A DNA stretch of 6,876 bases from Planctomycetota bacterium (GCA_022615465.1 JAKEGR010000195.1:1-6876), one strand, 5' to 3'; positions 1 through 6,876 are shown, counted from the stretch's first letter. Translations and numbers: made by a program. Notes: generated by a model not told the origin, from the letters alone.

Positions 1-1538
1 GGGAACCATCGCCGGACATTCTCCATCGGCGTGGCCCAGGAGAGTTGGGATGCCTCAACGAGCGCGGAACAAGCCCGATTCGACGAAAGCAGCTTATAGT
101 AGTCGGCCGCGGAGTTGTAATCGGGCCGGTAATTGCGCATTACGCGTGGATCAAAAAACGACGCCAAGTGCGACGACATCGCGGCCGTTTCCCATGCCTG
201 AATCGTCCGTCCGGCTTCTCGGTTGGGATGGACCGTGAAATACATCCCGCCGGTCTCATAGGCCAGGCGGCACAGTCCGAATGGACCGAATCCGGAATCA
301 ATCGCGTCCTCCTGCTCCTCTCGACCACCAAAAAGAAGCTTGATCCGCTCGGGCAGCAACGACTCGGGCCCTTGATGCACGGGGATCCACTGTGGCGTTT
401 GGTCGAAATTCGGATCAGGATCCACATACTTGACGAACGCTTCCTGGCGGCCGAAGGGCGCCGGAACGCCGACAACATAGACCGGCATTTCATACTTGCG
501 GCACGTTTCCACCGTCGCGTCGAGTTGCGGAATGTCGTCACCCGCCTCATCGGTGAAAACAACGATCATCACGTTGCGACGCGGCTTGGCGAGTCGGTGG
601 TGGCGAAAATGGTCTGCCAGGTACTGGATTGATTGAAAGATGTTTTCCGTGCCGCTGGTGTCGTCGGTGACCGCGCGGACCGCGGCCTTGATCTCGTCGA
701 GGTCGTCGGTTGGTTTGGGAGTGAGGAGTTGACAACCATTGCCAAACGACGCCACGGCCGTGAGAAGAGGTTTGTCCTGGTGGCGTTGGAAGGTTGGGCT
801 GCCTGACGCCTTGATGACACCAAGTTCGTCATAGACGCGATCGAACCGCGTGGCGATCGAATCGCGCTGCGCCTTGAGGCTGCCTGATTGGTCGAAGAGC
901 CAGACAACGAGTGTTTGCCGTTGTTCGAGCGACAATAGAATTTCATGGGTGATACGGTCGACTGCACCGGCTGCACCGCTAGAGCCCACGCTCCCAACGC
1001 CTTTGACGAGCAAGTTCTCGGTAACGTTCGGACCCTCCAGGATGGTGCGGTCGAATTCAGTGACTTGGATATCGCCCTGCGGGGTTGTCGGCTTGATCTC
1101 GTAGATGACTTGCGACTCATCGGCATCCATCGAGGCCACCGGTCGCGCAGTGCCCAACTCCTCCGCACCTAACGCACCAACCTGTGAATGCACCTCGGGG
1201 GAGAAGTGGTACTCCGGTGGCAAGAGATCGTCTTCCAGCTCGACAGGCAGGGAGAGGAGCGGAACATGGCTACGGATCGGAACCAGTAACGTGCAGTAAG
1301 CCAGCACCAGCAACGCCGTGAGGTGAACGGCAAGGCTGATGAGCCAGGCCGTGAAATCGCTGCAATGCGGTAGGCAGCCAAGGGCGAAGTGGAATTGTCG
1401 CCCGAGGCGGAGCCTGTCGGCGAGTGCCACGGCCATGGTCCCCATACTGTTCCGCGAACACCCTGGCCGCCCGCCAGTGGGACAGCCGAGGTTGCTCTCC
1501 CATCTATTCTTGGTGAAGCGGCGAGATTTGGCAATCAT
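1..1538 (-). CDS. Membrane-anchored von Willebrand factor A (vWA) domain protein, C-terminus beyond the left edge
   Basis: This frame stays open for 512 codons from the ATG at 1538 to the window edge, and an in-frame TAG at 1574-1572 limits it upstream. The start is uncertain: no clear ribosome site precedes it, and the in-frame ATGs at residues 32 and 35 are alternatives. A basic N-terminus leads into one hydrophobic helix at about residues 63-87 (WLISLAVHLTALLVLAY), then an acidic, proline-containing stretch. A vWA domain starts near residue 205. Its metal-ion site is visible: VVWLFDQSGS gives the DxSxS motif (D216, S218, S220), T297 lies in SGTEN, and D330 lies in VVFTDEAGDD. An intact site suggests metal-dependent protein binding, as is usual for vWA domains. 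The chain probably sits in the inner membrane with the domain outside the cytoplasm. After the domain, residues to 512 include YVVGVPAPFGR and ETGGMYFTVHP and match nothing I can name. It is divergent from the hydrolase gene. The vWA call is firm; the specific function is unknown. Confidence 0.88.
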   Translation of the reverse strand, partial: MIAKSRRFTKNRWESNLGCPTGGRPGCSRNSMGTMAVALADRLRLGRQFHFALGCLPHCSDFTAWLISLAVHLTALLVLAYCTLLVPIRSHVPLLSLPVELEDDLLPPEYHFSPEVHSQVGALGAEELGTARPVASMDADESQVIYEIKPTTPQGDIQVTEFDRTILEGPNVTENLLVKGVGSVGSSGAAGAVDRITHEILLSLEQRQTLVVWLFDQSGSLKAQRDSIATRFDRVYDELGVIKASGSPTFQRHQDKPLLTAVASFGNGCQLLTPKPTDDLDEIKAAVRAVTDDTSGTENIFQSIQYLADHFRHHRLAKPRRNVMIVVFTDEAGDDIPQLDATVETCRKYEMPVYVVGVPAPFGRQEAFVKYVDPDPNFDQTPQWIPVHQGPESLLPERIKLLFGGREEQEDAIDSGFGPFGLCRLAYETGGMYFTVHPNREAGRTIQAWETAAMSSHLASFFDPRVMRNYRPDYNSAADYYKLLSSNRACSALVEASQLSWATPMENVRRWF

Positions 1539-1572
1539 CTCGCGCAGGCGGGGAGATCGGGGGGCTTTCAGC

Positions 1573-1578
1573 TATAAT
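1573..1578 (+). promoter_or_regulatory. Possible -10 promoter element (exact TATAAT) in the divergent spacer
   Basis: An exact TATAAT stands in a GC-rich spacer between the divergent vWA and hydrolase genes, about 90 bases before the hydrolase start. The matching -35 position (about 1550-1555) is G/A-rich and does not resemble TTGACA, and there is no extended TGn motif. If used, it would leave a 5' leader of about 85 bases. The hexamer is clear, but its function is inferred. Confidence 0.3.
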
Positions 1579-1657
1579 GAGACCATGCCGTCAGGTTTGT
1601 CGGCGGGGCTGGTCGGTATGACGGATTGGCATCGAAGTGCGTGAAACACGTTCCGTC

Positions 1658-1663
1658 GGAGAG
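1658..1663 (+). promoter_or_regulatory. Shine-Dalgarno site of the hydrolase gene
   Basis: GGAGAG ends five bases before the ATG at 1669, a good distance for ribosome binding. It is the only clear Shine-Dalgarno site seen in front of a start in this window, and it supports the chosen start of the hydrolase gene. Confidence 0.7.
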
Positions 1664-1668
1664 TTAAG

Positions 1669-2640
1669 ATGAAATCGCGTGCGAGATTGATTCCCCTGGG
1701 TCTGTTGTGGACTGTCTGCACGGCATTGCCGGTGCTGGGCCAGCGGCAAGCGGCGCCATCGCCGGAAGTCGTGAAGCTCGATACAAGGGACGGCGTGAAG
1801 CTTACGGTTACTTATTACCCCAGTCGCGACCGAGGTGCGTCCAAGGCGAGGCAGTCAACGCCAGTCGTCATACTGCACGATTTCAAAGATACGCGAGCCA
1901 CGTTCGCGTCTCTCGCCCAGCAACTGCAATCGCCGCAGGAAGAAAAGGAATCTGCTGCCGCGGACCGCGTCTCGTTCGCAGTCGTGACGGTCGATCTGCG
2001 CGGGCACGGGGAAAGCACCAAACTCTTATCGCCAGACGGGTACGACCTTGTACTCGATCCGGCAAAGCTCGGCAAAGACGGCCTGCTTGCCATGGCGACG
2101 CTCGATTTGGAGGCGGTGCGTTCGTTCCTGGTCGGAAAGAATGACGCCGGCGAACTGAACTTGAATAAATTGTGTTTGGTTGGAGCCGGCATGGGAGCGA
2201 GTGTCGCGGTCAACTGGGCAGCTAACGATTGGGCTGCGCCGCCACTGGCAATCGGCAAGCAAGGGCAGGATGTGAAGGCGCTGGTGCTTGTCTCGCCGCG
2301 CTGGTCGTTTCAAGGTCTGACGATTCAAGAGGCCATGAAACTGCAACCCTTAACAGCGAACGCCGCCTGGATGCTCATTTACGGCAGCGACGACGCCAAG
2401 GTGAAGGCCGACGCGCGGCGAATCTTCAAGCAGCTTGAGCGATTCCATCCCGAGAAAGGGCCGGCTGGAGATCAACGGGCACGCGACCTGGTGGCGATCG
2501 GCTGGTCGTCGAGTTTGCAGGGAGGAACATTGCTCGCTCAATTCGGGCAACCGATCTCTGTCGAGATCGTCAAGTTCCTTACCGAGCACATTGCGAAAAA
2601 AGAGACGCCGTGGCTCAGTCGGCGTGGTCGATTGCCGTAA
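1669..2640 (+). CDS. Secreted alpha/beta-hydrolase-fold protein lacking a normal nucleophile elbow
   Basis: The 323-residue product starts with a signal peptide (about residues 1-24, with a hydrophobic core LIPLGLLWTVCTALPVLG), so it should be exported. The rest follows the alpha/beta-hydrolase order: a first strand pair near KLTVTYYPS (44-52), the strand PVVILHDF (65-72) where the oxyanion loop normally lies, VVTVDLRGHGES (105-116), the strand-helix turn LCLVGAGMGASVAVNWA (168-184), VKALVLVSP (202-210), and AAWMLIYGSDDAKVKA (232-247), which carries acidic residues at the usual acid position. The usual GxSxG elbow reads G-A-G-M-G (172-176), so glycine takes the place of the catalytic serine, cysteine or aspartate. 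No clear catalytic histidine follows; the corresponding region reads GWSSSLQGGTLL (278-289). It may therefore be a non-enzymatic binding protein or use unusual chemistry. The start is backed by GGAGAG five bases upstream. Its substrate is unknown. The fold assignment is confident; the loss of activity is inferred. Confidence 0.88.
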   Translation: MKSRARLIPLGLLWTVCTALPVLGQRQAAPSPEVVKLDTRDGVKLTVTYYPSRDRGASKARQSTPVVILHDFKDTRATFASLAQQLQSPQEEKESAAADRVSFAVVTVDLRGHGESTKLLSPDGYDLVLDPAKLGKDGLLAMATLDLEAVRSFLVGKNDAGELNLNKLCLVGAGMGASVAVNWAANDWAAPPLAIGKQGQDVKALVLVSPRWSFQGLTIQEAMKLQPLTANAAWMLIYGSDDAKVKADARRIFKQLERFHPEKGPAGDQRARDLVAIGWSSSLQGGTLLAQFGQPISVEIVKFLTEHIAKKETPWLSRRGRLP

Positions 2641-2644
2641 GCAC

Positions 2645-2668
2645 GCAGATCGTGCGATCGATATCTGC
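2645..2668. terminator. Weak hairpin between convergent genes, possible bidirectional terminator
   Basis: GCAGAT (2645-2650) can pair with ATCTGC (2663-2668), with a further CG/CG pair inside past a two-base bulge. A competing small hairpin pairs GCACG (2641-2645) with CGTGC (2651-2655). The element fills most of the 37-bp gap between the stop codons of the hydrolase (2640) and the LysM gene (2678), where a shared terminator would be expected. No run of T follows on either strand, so intrinsic termination is doubtful. Confidence 0.22.
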
Positions 2669-2677
2669 CTTCATGCC

Positions 2678-3754
2678 TTAAGGAGCAGCGCTGTGCTCCC
2701 GGTCGGCCGGCAGTGGCTGAAGAAGTCGGGCCTGCGGCGCAATCGAGGATGCGGCTGGAATAGGTTGGATTGGTACCATTCCGTTGGCAGTGACGGCGGC
2801 AAAAGAGGCCGTCCGCGAAGTGCCGAGGGAAATCGCGGCCGCGTCGGACTGAGTGTGTGCTGTTCGCGGCGGAATCTTCAACTCCGCATCGATCGGCAGA
2901 AGTTCCGGGTTTTCCAACACGTCACGATTCAGTTCATAGAGCTCGGCACTCCGGTTCGGATCACCGAGATATCGGCCGGCAAGCTTGGGCAGCGAGTCGC
3001 CATCAACCACGACATGCACTCGCAGTTGGACCTCCTCGCCCGAGATTGGCGGGGGAGCAATGGGCGGAAGACGTTTGGGTTTAGTTGCAGAAGCACCGTC
3101 CCCCGAAACAGACGCCGCATCATAGGTCGGCCGCGTCACCGCGTCGAAACTGGCCGTCGTCAATCCATTTACCGCCAAGACCGGAATCGCTCGAACAACA
3201 ACGTTAGCCTGGCGATCTTCGCCAGAATCCATCTCTGGCCGCTTCCAGTTGGCATCGATTAACGTGGCGTGCGGCGCGGAGTCCTGGCTGATCTGCCGCC
3301 CCGACAGCTCTTCAGGGTCGACCGAAGTGGTCGGATTCTCCACGGCATTGGGACTGGTCCCGGAGAATGAATCGATTGGCAAGCTTGCGGCCTCGTTGAC
3401 AGCCATGATGGGTAGCAGTGGCGAGGCAGCAACATCCGCGGAAAACGCCGTGGGTTCTATCGGTGCGGGGTGGGCCGGAGAGAGGCGGCTGGTCGTTGCC
3501 GGGGGTGGTGGTTGAGCAATGTTGGCATCCTTGCTAGTCGCCGGGTCAGGCAGCAACCGGGCGCTCTCGCTCACGCTGACGCTCACCGGGTCGACCGGAG
3601 GGGGTTGAGTTGCCCTAGCGTGTTCATAGAACTGAAGGGCGCTGCGCGATGCCTGGGGGAGGTACGGTGCGTTGGGCGAGCCAACCAGCAAGGCAACACC
3701 GACGCCAAGGGCTAGCAAGGCGGCCGCGGTAAGAATTCTGCTCCAGGGAGTCAC
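2678..3754 (-). CDS. Single-pass membrane protein with a proline-rich linker and one LysM domain
   Basis: From the GTG at 3754 the product has 358 residues; the TTG at 3766 would add four. Neither start has a clear Shine-Dalgarno site. I prefer GTG because it overlaps the stop of a small upstream ORF as GTGA. Counting from the TTG, residues 8-29 form a membrane helix or uncleaved signal anchor (ILTAAALLALGVGVALLVGS). A long low-complexity region rich in Pro, Ala, Ser and Thr runs to about 245, including PPPISGEEVQLRV near the end. One LysM domain covers about 248-299: HVVVDGDSLPKLAGRYLGD, then ELYELNRDVL and a closing LPIDAELKIPP. LysM domains bind N-acetylglucosamine-containing glycans such as peptidoglycan. 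The C-terminal 60 residues are again Ala/Pro/Ser-rich. The likely role is holding the inner membrane to the cell wall through a flexible spacer; this is inferred from layout. It converges with the hydrolase gene and lies downstream of secDF on the same strand. Confidence 0.87.
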   Translation of the reverse strand: MTPWSRILTAAALLALGVGVALLVGSPNAPYLPQASRSALQFYEHARATQPPPVDPVSVSVSESARLLPDPATSKDANIAQPPPPATTSRLSPAHPAPIEPTAFSADVAASPLLPIMAVNEAASLPIDSFSGTSPNAVENPTTSVDPEELSGRQISQDSAPHATLIDANWKRPEMDSGEDRQANVVVRAIPVLAVNGLTTASFDAVTRPTYDAASVSGDGASATKPKRLPPIAPPPISGEEVQLRVHVVVDGDSLPKLAGRYLGDPNRSAELYELNRDVLENPELLPIDAELKIPPRTAHTQSDAAAISLGTSRTASFAAVTANGMVPIQPIPAASSIAPQARLLQPLPADREHSAAP

Positions 3755-3819
3755 GGCAATAACCAAAGCTGGGCCATCGCCAGCCAGCTACCGACCAGGT
3801 AGTTAGCGACGAAGAACAC
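3751..3819 (-). CDS. Possible hydrophobic micro-ORF (22 residues) overlapping the LysM gene start
   Basis: A GTG at 3819 opens a 22-codon frame ending in TGA at 3753-3751. The peptide is strongly hydrophobic (VFFVANYLVGSW, then LAMAQLWLLP), long enough for one membrane helix. Its stop overlaps the GTG start of the LysM gene as GTGA, an arrangement typical of translational coupling. An in-frame ATG at 3777 would give only eight residues. No good ribosome site precedes either start, and short open frames arise by chance, so this is a weak candidate: it could be a leader peptide or nothing. Confidence 0.18.
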   Translation of the reverse strand: MFFVANYLVGSWLAMAQLWLLP

Positions 3820-4125
3820 TCGACTGGTTCGTCCGTGAACTGTCCCGAAACAGCACGTTGCCAGCGTTGTGAATCGCCAGCGCAGTGCGGTCTACCCTAT
3901 ACTTCGACGACCAGCATGCAATGGTTCGCCAAGAAGTGAAGTAGCAAGCCAGTTTTTCTGAAAGCAAGAAGCGGAAGCAGGGATCCGCGAAAGACTAACG
4001 AGCGGGCAAGTTGTGCGGGCAGGGCAATCGTTTGCGCCGCTGCCAGGCCTGTCCCTTGCCAAATGACTTGCGAGTTCGCCAGAGGCTTGCAGACCAGTGT
4101 ACGCCGCAATGAAAGCAAGGCTGCG
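3767..4125. other. Spacer between secDF and the LysM gene with no convincing full-size gene
   Basis: This stretch of about 360 bases separates two genes on the same strand. The minus-strand open frame 3897-4190 that crosses it begins inside secDF and has no recognisable domain, so I do not call it. The spacer holds a weak terminator-like hairpin (3961-3988) and the start of the hydrophobic micro-ORF (3751-3819). On the minus strand a TATAGG lies at about 3902-3897, a poor -10 candidate for the LysM gene with no well-spaced -35 box. No tRNA-like fold or riboswitch core was recognised by eye. Confidence 0.5.
3961..3988 (-). terminator. Possible weak Rho-independent terminator downstream of secDF
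   Basis: Read on the minus strand, GCGGA (3988-3984) and TCCGC (3975-3971) form a five-pair GC-rich stem around an eight-base loop, followed directly by the T-rich stretch TTCTTGCTTT (3970-3961). This lies about 140 bases past the secDF stop and before the LysM gene, a fitting place to separate two transcription units. The stem is short and the T stretch is interrupted, so the call is tentative. Confidence 0.28.
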
Positions 4126-6876
4126 TCAGCCGGCTCGGCCAATAGCGGTCGCTGGTTCACTTGCGGATGTGCTGCCGACCCGTGCCCCACTCAGCCACAA
4201 CAGCACGGGAGCAGCGATATAGACGGTGCTATAGGTACCCGCGATCGTACCCACAAGGAACGCAAACGCAAAACCGTGGATGCCGTCGCCACCAAAGAAA
4301 TAAAGAATCACAATCACGAGGAACACCGTCAGTGCAGTAAGAATCGTTCGGCTCAGCGTCTGGTTCACGCTGCGGTTCACCATCTCTGCCGTAAGCTTGG
4401 GGCTTTTTCCCTTGATCTCCCGCAGGCGATCGAACGTAACGATCGTGTCGTTAAGCGAATAGCCCATAATCGTCAGCAGCGCGGCCACAATAGTCAGGCC
4501 AATCTGGAACGAATCGATCTTTAGAACCGCGGCGACACCTGGCAGCCAGCTAACGATGTATGAACTGATCGCCAGCATGCCGATGGTAACTAGAACGTCA
4601 TGCACCAAAGCGGCAGCCGCCGCCAGACCGTAGGTCACCTTCTGGAATCGTACCCACAGGTACAATGTGACGCCGAGCAAGCTGACAAGCATCGCATAGA
4701 TGGCCGCGATTTGCATGCTGCCGGAGACTCTGCCGCCGATCTGGCTGGCAAGCGGGAACATCGCCGTGGTGTTCATTTTGCTTTGGAGTTGGCTCAGGAC
4801 GTTCTCGGTGCCAGCTTGATCGAGGCCGCCGAGACGAAGGGTCCAGTCCTTATAACGCACCACGCTGCCAGGGCGATAATCGGGATTGGTGAGTGTCGGC
4901 TGAGCGTTGGACAAGCCCGCATCGGTCAAGGTGTCTTTAATCACATCCATCAATGCGTCGTAGCTCACGCCATCTTCGGCGTTGTAGCCAGGGCCTGAGT
5001 TGATAGCCAGCTTCGCCTCGGTACCGGTGAAGTCGCCTTCGGAAAACGCCTGAATGCCGCTCGCTTCGACGTGATAACTGAGAAGCTTGCCGGCGAACGC
5101 TTCCTCGATGATTCGTTTGACTTCATTGACCGATTGTTCGCTTGTATCAATCGAGAATCGCGTATTGGTTTTGGCTTCGCCACGTTCGACCACGAGCAAA
5201 TTCTTGTCGGCGAGCGGTGTTTTCAGCAAAGCCCTGCGAACTTCCGAGATTGGCAACTTGCCTTCTTCTTGGAGGGTAAACGTTACCGACGAGCCGCCCG
5301 TGAAGTCGATGTCCAACAACTGCTTGCCTCGGTCCCAGGCAGCGATCAGCCCGATCGTGATCAACGCCAGCGACAGGCCGCCAGCAAGCCAACGAACCGA
5401 AAGGAAGTCAAAATTCGGCTCGGACAGTACGCGCATCATCTTGAGTTCCTTGATCCAGCCGCGCCGTTCGCCGATGTCGAAGATCAAGCGGGCGCAGAAA
5501 ATCGCCGTGAACATGCTGGTCAGGATGCCCAGGATGAGCGTGATGGCGAAGCCCTTGATTTGATCCGTGGCAAAAGCATACAGAGCGATGCCGGAGATGA
5601 TGGTTGTCACGTTCGAGTCGACAATTGCGCTCATGGCGCGACCGAAACCGTTGCGGATGGCCATCCGCAGGGCGGCGCCGCTCTTGAGTTCTTCGCGAAT
5701 GCGTTCATAGATCAGCACGTTGGCATCGACCGACATGCCGATCGTTAGCACAAGGCCCGCCAGGCCGGGAAGCGTAAACGCCGCGTTAATCAGCACCATG
5801 ATGGCCAGTACCAACAGGAGGTTAAACGTCAGCACAACGCACGCCACCAGGCCGGCAAAGCGGTAGTAGACGATCATGAACAGCATTACCGCGAATAGTG
5901 CGGCAGCGATTGCGACTTTGCCCTTCTCAATCGTGACGGCACCGAGCGTCGGGCTGATGACTTCCTCACTGATGGGGTTCTTATTGAGCGCGGCCGGCAA
6001 ACTACCAGCGTTCAAGATACCGATGATGAAGTCGACTTCCTCTTCATTCATCGCGCCGCCGCTGATCTGGCCATGGTTGGAGATCGTGGTCCGAATGCTG
6101 GGCGCGCTGATCAGGCGTTTGTCAAGGATGATACCCAAGTAACGCACCGCCCCGGTCGCGGAATTGGGCTTATTCTCGCTGGTCAGCATTTTGAAACGTT
6201 GGGCACCGATCCGGTCGAACGAGAAGTTGACGGCCGATCCGCCTCGCTCGTCGACGCCCTTGGTGGCCGACGTCAGGTACTCGCCGGTGACATCCATCGA
6301 GTCCATCAAGACGAGCGCTTCGGGAGTATCGCCAGAGAGTCGCTTGACGATCCGGCTGTCTTCCTGGTCGACCGGGCCAAACTCCCCGATCGAGTACTGC
6401 ACCCATTCCGCCACCTTGTTGGTGCCGAGAAGAACGTTTTTCTGGCTGGGTGCAGCGAGCCGGGCCTGGTCAATGATCGATCGATCCGCGGGATTGGACG
6501 GGTCGGCAGTGATCCGGAACTCCAGTTGGCCGAGATCGGTGATCCGGCGTTTCACATACTCGATCTGATCCGGGCCTGTTTCAGGAATGATAATCTCGAT
6601 GGCCGGGCCGTATTCTCGAATCGTTACTTCGCGGGTTCCGGTGGGATCGATCCGCTCCTTCAGGGCGTTGATCAATTCGCTCATGTCAAAATCGCGGCGG
6701 CGGCTTTCTTGGTTATCGCCTGCCGCGTTCGGATCGCCGCTCGGCTGGTCATCGGATGCCGCCATCGAGGTGTCGGCCAATTCGTAGACCAGTGTAATGC
6801 CACCCGCCAGATCGGGGCCGAACTTGAATTTGCCAAACGTGACAATGAGTATCGATGCGGCGAGCGTCCCAAGCAC
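4126..6876 (-). CDS. secDF: SecD-SecF fusion, protein-export membrane subunit; N-terminus beyond the right edge
   Basis: SecDF uses the proton gradient to pull proteins out of the SecYEG channel on the outer face of the inner membrane. The visible 916 codons run to a TGA at 4126. The frame is open at 6876, so its first residues, including part of the first helix, are missing. Numbers count from the right edge. SecD part: end of TM1 (1-14), GPDLAGG (20-26), a polar insert (36-62), the periplasmic domain with DPTGTREVTIREYG (77-90) and ISGGAMNEEEVDFIIGILNAGSLPAAL (in 271-297), then about five helices (320-468) with TIGMSVDANVLIYERIREE (378-396). D384 there matches the conserved proton-pathway aspartate. 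The SecF part starts near 490: helix 497-514, LDIDFTGGSSVTFTL (521-535), a periplasmic domain to about 718, then five helices (720-895) with TIMGYSLNDTIVTFDRLRE (802-820) and GTIAGTYSTVYIAAP (876-890). Key motifs are all intact. The SecF periplasmic stretch, near 195 residues, is about twice that of E. coli SecF. Fusion of the two subunits also occurs in several other bacteria. Confidence 0.97.
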   Translation of the reverse strand: MLGTLAASILIVTFGKFKFGPDLAGGITLVYELADTSMAASDDQPSGDPNAAGDNQESRRRDFDMSELINALKERIDPTGTREVTIREYGPAIEIIIPETGPDQIEYVKRRITDLGQLEFRITADPSNPADRSIIDQARLAAPSQKNVLLGTNKVAEWVQYSIGEFGPVDQEDSRIVKRLSGDTPEALVLMDSMDVTGEYLTSATKGVDERGGSAVNFSFDRIGAQRFKMLTSENKPNSATGAVRYLGIILDKRLISAPSIRTTISNHGQISGGAMNEEEVDFIIGILNAGSLPAALNKNPISEEVISPTLGAVTIEKGKVAIAAALFAVMLFMIVYYRFAGLVACVVLTFNLLLVLAIMVLINAAFTLPGLAGLVLTIGMSVDANVLIYERIREELKSGAALRMAIRNGFGRAMSAIVDSNVTTIISGIALYAFATDQIKGFAITLILGILTSMFTAIFCARLIFDIGERRGWIKELKMMRVLSEPNFDFLSVRWLAGGLSLALITIGLIAAWDRGKQLLDIDFTGGSSVTFTLQEEGKLPISEVRRALLKTPLADKNLLVVERGEAKTNTRFSIDTSEQSVNEVKRIIEEAFAGKLLSYHVEASGIQAFSEGDFTGTEAKLAINSGPGYNAEDGVSYDALMDVIKDTLTDAGLSNAQPTLTNPDYRPGSVVRYKDWTLRLGGLDQAGTENVLSQLQSKMNTTAMFPLASQIGGRVSGSMQIAAIYAMLVSLLGVTLYLWVRFQKVTYGLAAAAALVHDVLVTIGMLAISSYIVSWLPGVAAVLKIDSFQIGLTIVAALLTIMGYSLNDTIVTFDRLREIKGKSPKLTAEMVNRSVNQTLSRTILTALTVFLVIVILYFFGGDGIHGFAFAFLVGTIAGTYSTVYIAAPVLLWLSGARVGSTSASEPATAIGRAG

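Noticed and set aside
569..1168. Minus-strand open frame of 199 codons
   Set aside because: Its sequence is Arg/Ser-rich without domains and sits over the vWA metal-site region, which reads correctly in another frame.
1169..1534. Minus-strand open frame of 121 codons overlapping the vWA gene
   Set aside because: It lies wholly inside the vWA frame, is rich in Arg, Ser and Trp as out-of-frame translations of GC-rich genes are, begins with TTG and shows no domain. The frame starting at 1538 gives the transmembrane helix and vWA motifs.
2435..3262. Plus-strand open frame of 275 codons between and over the hydrolase and LysM genes
   Set aside because: It is antisense to the LysM domain and overlaps the hydrolase 3' end. 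The product is Arg-rich, with no recognisable motif.
3959..4119. Ten-base repeat TGAAAGCAAG at 3959-3968 and 4110-4119
   Set aside because: Only two short copies exist, without extension or matching context; chance is the simplest explanation.
3897..4190. Minus-strand open frame of 97 codons after secDF
   Set aside because: It begins inside the secDF C-terminus, has no ribosome site or recognisable motif, and would need independent evidence of translation.
5071..5748. Plus-strand open frame of 225 codons antisense to secDF
   Set aside because: The opposite strand encodes conserved SecD/SecF motifs here. The antisense product has no recognisable domain and is a by-product of GC-biased codon use.
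6469..6490. GATCGATCGATC-like run inside secDF
   Set aside because: It is within a strongly conserved coding frame and is explained by codons; no sign of a binding site.

Overview
The window most likely comes from a planctomycete chromosome, probably the Pirellulales or a relative. This is inferred from gene content and not from any database match. The clues are a single-chain SecD-SecF fusion with an extra-long SecF periplasmic region, a membrane-anchored vWA protein with a short helix of the kind 'WLISLAVHLTALLVLAY', a secreted alpha/beta-hydrolase-like protein without a standard nucleophile elbow, and a proline-rich membrane-anchored LysM protein. Recognisable Shine-Dalgarno sites are scarce, and base composition looks moderately GC-rich by eye. 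The genes look like ordinary chromosomal housekeeping and envelope genes. I see no mobile element, RNA gene, CRISPR array or defence system.

Layout, left to right. Positions 1-1538 (minus) hold a long open frame for a membrane-anchored von Willebrand factor A protein. It has no stop before the left edge, so its C-terminus lies outside the window. A 130-bp divergent spacer (1539-1668) holds an exact TATAAT hexamer and a Shine-Dalgarno site for the next gene. Positions 1669-2640 (plus) encode a secreted alpha/beta-hydrolase-fold protein. It meets the following gene tail to tail across 37 bp. Positions 2678-3754 (minus) encode a single-pass, proline-rich protein with one LysM domain. A roughly 370-bp spacer follows; it contains a possible tiny hydrophobic ORF coupled to the LysM gene and a weak terminator-like hairpin. 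Positions 4126-6876 (minus) encode SecDF, whose N-terminus is cut by the right edge.

All the proteins belong to the cell envelope: SecDF helps proteins across the inner membrane, and the other three are predicted to be exported or membrane-anchored. Nothing shows that they act together in one pathway. The LysM gene is on the same strand as secDF and downstream of it, but the long spacer argues for separate transcription. I found no convincing new multi-gene system. The points most worth a second look are the apparent loss of catalytic residues in the hydrolase, the enlarged SecF periplasmic domain, and the GTGA-overlapping hydrophobic micro-ORF before the LysM gene.
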